A DNA stretch of 7,675 nucleotides, from the NCBI GenBank assembly GCA_938023085.1, contig CALHDP010000014.1:1-7675 (forward strand), in the 5' to 3' direction. Positions 1 to 4,771 of this stretch are shown one piece after another. This DNA comes from an uncultured Collinsella sp. GTDB lineage: Bacteria; Actinomycetota; Coriobacteriia; Coriobacteriales; Coriobacteriaceae. The stretch's first letter is position 1, and every line of letters starts with the position of its first letter. The position numbers and the translations under genes are program-made. Below the pieces are notes generated by a model. It was not told the DNA's origin. It ran no database searches and saw only the letters and a program-made list of their open reading frames with translations.

Positions 1-21
1 GAAAGCACTTAATGTGCTTTC
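1..21. repeat. Perfect 8-bp inverted repeat at the left window edge
   Basis: GAAAGCAC (1-8) and GTGCTTTC (14-21) are exact reverse complements around the 5-nt loop TTAAT. The left arm begins at base 1, so the stem may continue outside the window. No clear T-run follows on the + strand (CCGTCTTG), so it is not a typical intrinsic terminator in that direction. It may be part of the 3' untranslated region of an upstream gene, or a terminator for transcription going the other way. I see no supportable coding frame in 1-74. Confidence 0.4.
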
Positions 22-74
22 CGTCTTGCGCAGGACTGTAGAGCAGCAAACTTAAACAGCGGGCCGCCCGGACC

Positions 75-111
75 GGGAATCCGCCCCCGCGCACCGAAGG
101 GGATTCCTTTT
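75..111 (+). terminator. Probable intrinsic terminator of the unseen upstream gene
   Basis: GGAATCC (76-82) pairs exactly with GGATTCC (101-107). Two further C-G pairs (84-85 with 99-100) are possible after a bulged G. The loop is C-rich, and TTTTGTGT follows directly at 108. The T-run right after the stem and the position upstream of the rpsL promoter fit a Rho-independent terminator closing the preceding transcription unit. The long loop makes it a weaker example than the one after rpsJ. Confidence 0.5.
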
Positions 112-166
112 GTGTAGGCTTTGCGGAAATATGCTCATTTTGGGATACGCCCGGCGGCGTGGTCTG

Positions 167-195
167 TTGACGGCACAGCTAACGCCACGTATCCT
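167..195 (+). promoter_or_regulatory. SigA-type promoter of the rpsL-rpsG-fusA-rpsJ operon
   Basis: The -35 box TTGACG (167-172, 5 of 6 to consensus) and the -10 box TATCCT (190-195, 4 of 6) are separated by exactly 17 nt. The predicted start of transcription is near 201-204, giving a leader of about 85 nt before rpsL. The position, between a likely upstream terminator and the first gene of a highly expressed operon, supports the call. It is the best-spaced housekeeping-type promoter I could find in the 1-288 gap. Confidence 0.65.
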
Positions 196-211
196 ATCGA
201 ACTGCGTGTTT

Positions 212-234
212 CGTAGGGGGATGCTGACCCCTCG
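212..234 (+). other. Leader hairpin in the rpsL 5' UTR
   Basis: AGGGG (215-219) pairs with CCCCT (228-232) around an 8-nt loop. An outer CG/CG pair of bases (212-213 with 233-234) extends the stem past a bulged T. It lies entirely inside the predicted transcribed leader and about 40 nt before the ribosome binding site. No T-run follows, so it is not a terminator. It could stabilise the mRNA or take part in control of the operon. The function is unknown. Confidence 0.35.
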
Positions 235-288
235 ATTCAAGCCGTTGCACTTTACAGAAAGCTGGAATCATTCGAGAAGGAGTACGCT

Positions 289-666
289 TTGCCTACTATT
301 AACCAGCTGGTTCGCCAGGGCCGTCGTTCCGTGCCCAAGAAGTCCAAGAACGCTGCTCTGCAGCACAACTCCCAGAAGCGCGGCGTGTGCACCCGCGTCT
401 TCACCACGAGCCCCAAGAAGCCGAACTCGGCTCTTCGTAAGGTTGCCCGTGTTCGCCTCGTCAACGGCATCGAAGTTACTGCTTACATCCCGGGTGAGGG
501 CCACAACCTGCAGGAGCACTCCATCGTGCTCGTCCGCGGCGGTCGTGTCCGTGACCTCCCTGGTGTCCGTTATCACGTCATCCGTGGCGCCTACGACGCT
601 GCTCCGGTCCAGAACCGTATGCAGGCCCGTTCCAAGTACGGTGCTAAGCGCCCCAAGGCTAAATAA
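289..666 (+). CDS. rpsL: 30S ribosomal protein S12
   Basis: S12 sits at the decoding centre of the 30S subunit and tunes accuracy during tRNA selection. The 125-residue product is the normal bacterial short-form length. It shows the two diagnostic loops: PKKPNSALRK from residue 42, containing K43, and GGRVRDLPGVRYH around residues 84-96. The start is a TTG codon preceded by AAGGAG (277-282) with a 6-nt gap. No better start exists, and the N-terminus MPTINQL is the conserved S12 beginning. It is the first gene of the operon and is followed by rpsG after 73 nt. One oddity is that residue 88, usually Lys in the loop that contacts streptomycin, is Arg (codon CGT, 550-552), whereas K43 and P91 are unchanged. 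Function is certain from sequence; the drug phenotype is inference. Confidence 0.98.
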   Translation: MPTINQLVRQGRRSVPKKSKNAALQHNSQKRGVCTRVFTTSPKKPNSALRKVARVRLVNGIEVTAYIPGEGHNLQEHSIVLVRGGRVRDLPGVRYHVIRGAYDAAPVQNRMQARSKYGAKRPKAK

Positions 667-690
667 GCCAGATAACGTTTTGATACTTTC

Positions 691-718
691 GCCGTGTGCC
701 GCCTAAGCGCCGCACGGT
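691..718 (+). promoter_or_regulatory. Intercistronic hairpin between rpsL and rpsG
   Basis: CCGTGTG (692-698) pairs with CGCACGG (711-717), including one U-G pair. After a single C-C mismatch, CGC (700-702) pairs with GCG (707-709), closing a CTAA loop. The stem ends 9 nt before the rpsG ribosome binding site. In E. coli the rpsL-rpsG spacer binds protein S7 for translational feedback, so this is a reasonable candidate for an analogous element. Whether S7 binds this structure is not shown by the sequence. Confidence 0.45.
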
Positions 719-739
719 AGACACTTAAGGAGATTTCAC

Positions 740-1213
740 ATGCCGCGTCGTGCAGCAGCTAATCGTCGTGAGGTTCAGCCTGACGCCGTTTACAACAACC
801 GCCTGGTGACTCAGCTCATCAACAAGGTCCTTCTTGACGGCAAGAAGGCCACCGCTGAGCGCATCGTTTACACCGCTTTCGAGATCGTTGCCGAGAAGTC
901 CGAGGGTGGCGACGCTCTCGCTACCTTCAAGAAGGCTATGGACAACGTCAAGCCCACGCTCGAGGTTAAGCCCAAGCGTGTCGGTGGCGCTACCTATCAG
1001 GTCCCGATGGAGGTCAACTCCCGTCGTTCCACCGCTCTGGGTATCCGCTGGATCGTCAACTTCTCCCGCGCTCGCAAGGAGAAGACCATGGCCGAGCGTC
1101 TCGCCAACGAGATCCTCGACGCTTCCAACGGCCTGGGCGCTTCCGTCAAGAAGCGTGAGGACGTCTTCAAGATGGCCGAGGCCAACCGCGCGTTCTCTCA
1201 CTATCGTTGGTAA
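740..1213 (+). CDS. rpsG: 30S ribosomal protein S7
   Basis: S7 is the primary 16S rRNA 3'-domain binder that nucleates assembly of the 30S head and lies near the E site. The 157-residue protein matches the usual bacterial length of about 156. It starts with the basic MPRRAAANRRE segment. It carries the conserved family stretch KPTLEVKPKRVGGATYQVP (residues 71-89), which includes the RNA-contacting beta hairpin, and ends in the typical HYRW. ATG at 740 is preceded by AAGGAGA (727-733) with a 6-nt gap. It lies between rpsL and fusA (20-nt gap to the latter) in the classical str-operon order. It may be subject to S7 feedback through the upstream hairpin, which is inference. Confidence 0.98.
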   Translation: MPRRAAANRREVQPDAVYNNRLVTQLINKVLLDGKKATAERIVYTAFEIVAEKSEGGDALATFKKAMDNVKPTLEVKPKRVGGATYQVPMEVNSRRSTALGIRWIVNFSRARKEKTMAERLANEILDASNGLGASVKKREDVFKMAEANRAFSHYRW

Positions 1214-1233
1214 GTTTAAGGTAAGGAACTAAC

Positions 1234-3333
1234 ATGGCTAAGCCTAAGTACAAGCTTTCCGATACCCGTAACATCGGCATCATGGCCCACATCGATGCCG
1301 GTAAGACCACCACGACCGAGCGTATTCTTTACTACACCGGTAAGACCCACAAGATCGGTGAGGTCCATGAGGGCGCTGCCACCATGGACTGGATGGTTCA
1401 GGAGCAGGAGCGCGGCGTAACCATTACCTCCGCTGCTACCACGTGCTTCTGGAAGAAGGACGGTACCGACTACCGCATCCAGATCATCGACACCCCGGGC
1501 CACGTTGACTTCACCGCCGAGGTCGAGCGCTGCCTGCGCGTCCTCGATGGCGCTGTCGCCGTCTTCGACGCCGTTGCCGGCGTTCAGCCCCAGTCTGAGA
1601 CCGTTTGGCGTCAGGCTTCTACCTTCAACGTCCCCCGCATCGCCTTCATCAACAAGTATGACCGCGTGGGCGCAGACTTCTTCAACGCTATCGAGACCAT
1701 GAAGGATCGTCTCGACGCCAACGCCGTGGCCGCTCAGGTCCCGATGGGCGCCGAGGACAACTTCTGGGGCGTCATCGACCTCGTCACCATGACTGCATGG
1801 GACTTCAAGGCCGACGACAAGGGCATGACCTACCCCGAGCCGATGGACGAGATCCCGGCTGAGTTTGCTGACATCGCTGCCACCAAGCGCGAGGAGCTCC
1901 TCGACGCTGCTGCCAGCTTTGACGACGAGCTCATGGAGAAGATCCTCATGGAGGAGGACTTCACCGTCGAGGAGCTCAAGGCTGCCCTGCGTAAGGGCGT
2001 TCTGGCCAACGAGCTCAACCTCGTCTTCGTGGGCTCCGCCTACAAGAACAAGGGCGTTCAGGAGCTGCTCGACGCTGTCGTCGACTACCTGCCCAGCCCG
2101 CTCGACGTTGAGGCCGTCACCGGTACCGATCCGGATACCGGCGAGGAGATCCAGCGTCATCCTTCCTTCGACGAGCCTTTCTCCGGCCTGGTCTTCAAGA
2201 TCATGACCGACCCGTTCGTCGGTAAGCTCACCTACGTCCGCGTTTACTCCGGCCGCGCCGAGTCCGGCTCCTACGTGGTCAACGCTTCCAACGGTCAGCG
2301 CGAGCGCCTCGGCCGCATCCTCGAGATGAACGCCGCCGAGCGTATCGACCGTGACGACGCTGCCGCTGGCGACATCGTCGCTTGCGTCGGCTTCAAGAAC
2401 TCCACCACCGGTGACACCCTGTGCGCCGAGGGCAAGGAGATCGTCCTCGAGAAGATCGAGTTCGCTAAGCCCGTTATCGACGTTGCCATCGAGCCCAAGA
2501 CCAAGGCCGAGCAGGACAAGATGTCCCTGGCTCTGACCAAGCTCGCCGAGGAGGACCCGACCTTCCAGGTGTCCACCAACCACGAGACCGGCCAGACCAT
2601 CATCGCCGGCATGGGCGAGCTGCACCTCGAGATCATCGTCGACCGTCTGCTCCGCGAGTTCAAGGTTGACGCTAACGTTGGTAAGCCCCAGGTTGCCTAC
2701 CGCGAGACCGCTGGTCACGACGTCGAGAAGGCTGAGGGCAAGTTCGTCCGTCAGTCCGGCGGTCGCGGTCAGTACGGTCACGCCGTCATCAAGCTCGAGA
2801 AGATGGAGGAGGGCTTCGGCTACGAGTTCGTCAACGCTATCGTCGGCGGCGTCGTGCCTAAGGAGTACATCCCGTCCATTGACAAGGGCATCCAGGAGGC
2901 CCTGAACACCGGTGTTATCGCCGGCTTCCCGGTCCTCGACGTTAAGGTCACCCTGTTCGACGGTTCTTACCACGAGGTCGACTCCTCTGAGGCCGCCTTC
3001 AAGATCGCCGGTTCCATGGCTATCAAGGACGCCCTCAAGAAGTCCGATCCGCAGCTGCTCGAGCCGATCATGGCTGTCGAGGTCGAGACCCCCGAGCAGT
3101 ACATGGGCGACGTTATGGGCAACCTCTCCGGTCGCCGCGGCAAGATCGAGGGCATGGAGGATCGCAAGAACAGCAAGCTCATCCGTGCCAAGGTGCCGCT
3201 GGGCGAGATGTTCGGTTACGCTACCGACCTTCGCTCCCAGACCCAGGGCCGTGCATCCTACACGATGCAGTTCGACTCTTATGAGCCCGCGCCCAAGTCC
3301 ATCGTGGACGAGGTCATGAGCAAGAACGCCTAA
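1234..3333 (+). CDS. fusA: Elongation factor G, translocation GTPase
   Basis: EF-G uses GTP to move tRNAs and mRNA through the ribosome and, with RRF, helps recycle ribosomes. At 699 residues it is full length. The GTPase domain shows the P-loop AHIDAGKT (18-25), the switch I element RGVTIT (60-65), the switch II DTPGHVDF (86-93) and the guanine-specificity motif NKYD (140-143). Domain II follows from about residue 305, then domain III. Domain IV contains GGRGQYGH (509-516) and a tip loop DGSYHEVDSS (576-585) with the conserved His 580. Domain V is near the C-terminus. ATG at 1234 has AAGGA (1223-1227) 6 nt upstream. One small oddity is Tyr in NKYD, where most bacterial EF-Gs have Met. In many genomes tuf follows fusA, but here rpsJ does after 60 nt. 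Confidence 0.98.
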   Translation: MAKPKYKLSDTRNIGIMAHIDAGKTTTTERILYYTGKTHKIGEVHEGAATMDWMVQEQERGVTITSAATTCFWKKDGTDYRIQIIDTPGHVDFTAEVERCLRVLDGAVAVFDAVAGVQPQSETVWRQASTFNVPRIAFINKYDRVGADFFNAIETMKDRLDANAVAAQVPMGAEDNFWGVIDLVTMTAWDFKADDKGMTYPEPMDEIPAEFADIAATKREELLDAAASFDDELMEKILMEEDFTVEELKAALRKGVLANELNLVFVGSAYKNKGVQELLDAVVDYLPSPLDVEAVTGTDPDTGEEIQRHPSFDEPFSGLVFKIMTDPFVGKLTYVRVYSGRAESGSYVVNASNGQRERLGRILEMNAAERIDRDDAAAGDIVACVGFKNSTTGDTLCAEGKEIVLEKIEFAKPVIDVAIEPKTKAEQDKMSLALTKLAEEDPTFQVSTNHETGQTIIAGMGELHLEIIVDRLLREFKVDANVGKPQVAYRETAGHDVEKAEGKFVRQSGGRGQYGHAVIKLEKMEEGFGYEFVNAIVGGVVPKEYIPSIDKGIQEALNTGVIAGFPVLDVKVTLFDGSYHEVDSSEAAFKIAGSMAIKDALKKSDPQLLEPIMAVEVETPEQYMGDVMGNLSGRRGKIEGMEDRKNSKLIRAKVPLGEMFGYATDLRSQTQGRASYTMQFDSYEPAPKSIVDEVMSKNA

Positions 3334-3358
3334 GTTCGAGCTCCCTGTTACGTAATCC

Positions 3359-3375
3359 GCGAGAACATCTCTCGC
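3359..3375 (+). other. Small hairpin in the fusA-rpsJ spacer
   Basis: GCGAGA (3359-3364) and TCTCGC (3370-3375) are perfect reverse complements around a 5-nt loop. It lies 7 nt before the rpsJ ribosome binding site GGAGGT. No proper T-run follows (ACTCTTTGG), so termination is unlikely. It may influence mRNA processing or rpsJ translation. A 6-bp arm is short enough that chance cannot be excluded. Confidence 0.3.
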
Positions 3376-3393
3376 ACTCTTTGGAGGTTTAAG

Positions 3394-3702
3394 TTGGCTA
3401 CCCAGAAGATCCGCATTCGCCTCAAGGGCTATGATCACGAGGTCGTCGATCAGTCCGCGAAGCTCATCGTCGAGACCGCTCAGAAGACCGGCGCTCGCGT
3501 TTCCGGTCCTGTCCCCCTGCCCACCGAGCGCAACCTGTACACGGTTATCCGCTCGCCGCACGTGAACAAGGACTCCCGTGAGCAGTTCGAGATGCGCACT
3601 CACAAGCGCCTCATCGACATCCTCGACCCCACCTCGGGCACCGTTGATTCGCTCATGCGTCTCGACCTCCCCGCTGGCGTCGACATCGACATCAAGCTCT
3701 AA
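3394..3702 (+). CDS. rpsJ: 30S ribosomal protein S10 (NusE)
   Basis: S10 is a head protein of the 30S subunit and, as NusE, also joins NusB and NusG in transcription antitermination and coupling. The 102-residue product is the normal length. It shows the conserved N-terminus QKIRIRLKGYDHE, GPVPLPTERNLYTVIRSPHV in the extended loop (residues 38-57), and NKDSREQFEMRTHKRLIDI. It starts at TTG with GGAGGT (3383-3388) 5 nt upstream; there is no in-frame ATG alternative nearby. It is the last gene of this operon. It is immediately followed by a strong terminator instead of rplC and the rest of the S10 operon, so its usual partners must be elsewhere. Identity is certain. Confidence 0.98.
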   Translation: MATQKIRIRLKGYDHEVVDQSAKLIVETAQKTGARVSGPVPLPTERNLYTVIRSPHVNKDSREQFEMRTHKRLIDILDPTSGTVDSLMRLDLPAGVDIDIKL

Positions 3703-3721
3703 GCGATATCGCTCATAGCTT

Positions 3722-3759
3722 AAAGGGCCCCGCTGCCGTTACGGTAGCGGGGCCCTTTT
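3722..3759 (+). terminator. Strong intrinsic terminator after rpsJ
   Basis: GGGCCCCGCTGCCG (3725-3738) pairs with CGGTAGCGGGGCCC (3742-3755) over 14 bp with one G-U pair and a 3-nt TTA loop. AAA/TTT flanks extend the stem, and TTTTGTTT follows. This is a textbook Rho-independent terminator 20 nt after the rpsJ stop codon. On the opposite strand the stem is followed by only three T residues, so it may also partly stop transcription from the convergent birA, but less efficiently. Confidence 0.95.
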
Positions 3760-3818
3760 GTTTAGCATGATGGGATTGGACCGCCGGATAAGGCTGCCGA
3801 GCGGCTGGCTGTGGCGCC

Positions 3819-4595
3819 CTATTCGCTCGCGGGACGCAGCGATGCCTCCTCAAAATGGAAGGATCGCAAACCGCCTTCCGTTTCGATACACGCGCGACCA
3901 AAGCCATCGACGGTTTTAAAGATGCCGCGTGCCAGCTCGTCGCCGGCAGGGGAACGGGCGATAACGTGCTCCCCAATCCAATTGAGGTGAGTGACATATT
4001 CGCCGTGGACGGGCGCGAGCGGTCCGCCGTCTTCTTCCATGGCGTTAAGACGCTCTGCCCACGCATCTACAGCGTCTATAACTGCGTGATAGACCTCATC
4101 GAGGAGCATGTTGACGGTGGGAACGCTCTCGTTAAGGTCCGAGAGGCCAATTGCCGCCAGACCGCCATCGGGTACCTCTTGGGGCGTGTAGTTTACGTTG
4201 ACGCCAATGCCGCAGACGGCGAAGGGCTTGCCTTCGTTATCGCGTGCGGCCTCGACCAGAATGCCGCCGAGCTTGCGTCCTCGCGCGACAAGGTCGTTGG
4301 GCCATTTAAGGCGAATCTCGTTTGCAAGACCCTGCTTTTCGAGTGCTTCAAGCACCGCTAGGCCGCTGACGGCGGCAAGACCAGAGAACTTTGCAGGATT
4401 AACGCATGGGCGCAGGACAATCGAAAGCAATAAGTTGCCGGCGGTTGAGTCCCACTTGTGCCCGCGCCGGCCGCGTCCTGCTGTTTGAGCCCGGGCGGCA
4501 AGTCCTGTGCCGTGCGGCGCTCCCTGTTTTCCTGCTTCGAGCAGGTCATCGTTGGTCGATCCGGTTACGTCGACTATCGTTAATTTGGCATCCAT
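3819..4595 (-). CDS. birA: Biotin--[acetyl-CoA carboxylase] ligase, class I without HTH
   Basis: The enzyme activates biotin with ATP to biotinyl-AMP and transfers it to a lysine of biotin carboxyl carrier protein. The 258-residue protein begins directly with the catalytic domain: GSTND (12-16), the biotinyl-AMP loop GRGRRGHKW (40-48), KWPND (97-101), KLGGILVE (108-115) and GIGVNVN (129-135). A small C-terminal beta domain follows from about residue 210. The N-terminal winged-helix DNA-binding domain of E. coli-type BirA is missing, so it should be a ligase only and not a repressor. ATG at 4595 has AGGAGGT (4612-4606) 10 nt upstream. It is convergent with rpsJ and divergent from fabH, fitting its role in supplying active acetyl-CoA carboxylase. 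Pantothenate kinase fusions and other variants are excluded by length. Confidence 0.93.
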   Translation of the reverse strand: MDAKLTIVDVTGSTNDDLLEAGKQGAPHGTGLAARAQTAGRGRRGHKWDSTAGNLLLSIVLRPCVNPAKFSGLAAVSGLAVLEALEKQGLANEIRLKWPNDLVARGRKLGGILVEAARDNEGKPFAVCGIGVNVNYTPQEVPDGGLAAIGLSDLNESVPTVNMLLDEVYHAVIDAVDAWAERLNAMEEDGGPLAPVHGEYVTHLNWIGEHVIARSPAGDELARGIFKTVDGFGRACIETEGGLRSFHFEEASLRPASE

Positions 4596-4667
4596 AACGG
4601 TTGCTACCTCCTAAGTTAATAAGGCAATCGCGTAATGGTGTCGAGAGATAGACACAATGTGAAGCCT

Positions 4668-4684
4668 TTGTCGCATTTGGACAA
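4668..4684. repeat. TTGTC-N7-GACAA palindrome in the birA-fabH spacer
   Basis: TTGTC (4668-4672) and GACAA (4680-4684) are exact reverse complements around GCATTTG. It sits in the divergent regulatory spacer, 4 nt before the first copy of the fabH-proximal repeat. The size and symmetry suit a dimeric regulator, but 5-bp arms alone are weak evidence. It also contains a -35-like TGGACA (4678-4683) for which I find no matching -10. Confidence 0.3.
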
Positions 4685-4688
4685 TTTA

Positions 4689-4755
4689 ATGTTAACACGT
4701 CAACAACGACTAAAATGCGCTATCCTCTCTTGGTCGATGTAAACACGTCAACAAC
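4689..4755 (+). repeat. Tandem 19-bp repeat pair upstream of fabH (candidate operators)
   Basis: ATGTTAACACGTCAACAAC (4689-4707) and ATGTAAACACGTCAACAAC (4737-4755) differ at a single base and are 48 bp apart. Each contains an imperfect palindrome of the form GTWAAC-AC-GTCAAC. The first copy overlaps the area just upstream of a -10-like TAAAAT (4711-4716). The second lies in the predicted 5' UTR, ending 2 nt before the fabH ribosome binding site. Two near-identical copies straddling a promoter suggest a regulator of the fab operon. The motif does not match the FapR or FabT operators as I know them. The regulator is not encoded in this window. Confidence 0.6.
4711..4716 (+). promoter_or_regulatory. 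Candidate -10 element of the fabH operon promoter
   Basis: TAAAAT matches the consensus -10 at 5 of 6 bases and would place the transcript start near 4722-4724, about 49 nt before the fabH ATG. No good -35 box is found at 16-18 nt; the position is occupied by the first 19-bp repeat. That is consistent with a factor-dependent promoter. TATCCT (4721-4726) is an alternative -10, again with no good -35. Confidence 0.4.
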
Positions 4756-4757
4756 TC

Positions 4758-4765
4758 AAAGGAGG
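4758..4765 (+). promoter_or_regulatory. Ribosome binding site fixing the fabH start
   Basis: AAAGGAGG lies 6 nt before ATG 4772. An in-frame ATG at 4715 is longer by 19 codons but has no ribosome binding site. It would force the repeat region to be coding and would lie upstream of the predicted transcript start. The protein from 4772 aligns residue for residue with E. coli FabH from its N-terminus, so 4772 is the better start. Confidence 0.85.
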
Positions 4766-4771
4766 CTAGTG

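Noticed and set aside
1..74. 3' end of an upstream gene such as rpoC
   Set aside because: All three + frames meet stops within 60 nt and the short peptides are not recognisable, so no gene can be assigned.
110..706. Open frame of 198 codons on the + strand overlapping the leader and rpsL
   Set aside because: It runs through the promoter, leader and rpsL in another frame, with an S/T/R/P-rich shadow-type product and no ribosome binding site.
1216..3603. Very long open frame (795 codons) on the - strand across fusA and rpsJ
   Set aside because: It is an antisense shadow of a high-GC, strongly codon-biased gene. Its product is a low-complexity L/V/D/G-rich string without a domain, and fusA on the + strand is unambiguous.
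3855..4361. Open frame of 168 codons on the + strand opposite birA
   Set aside because: The - strand frame carries every biotin-ligase motif and a good ribosome binding site; the + strand product matches no family I recognise.
4616..4644. Possible - strand birA promoter, TCGACA with a 17-nt spacer and TATTAA
   Set aside because: Boxes and spacing look acceptable, but the transcript would begin at about 4609, inside the birA ribosome binding site, so it cannot easily serve translation from 4595.
4715..4771. 19-codon N-terminal extension of FabH from ATG 4715
   Set aside because: No ribosome binding site, it overlaps the -10-like element and the second repeat, and the added residues have no counterpart in FabH. 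ATG 4772 has AAAGGAGG at ideal spacing.
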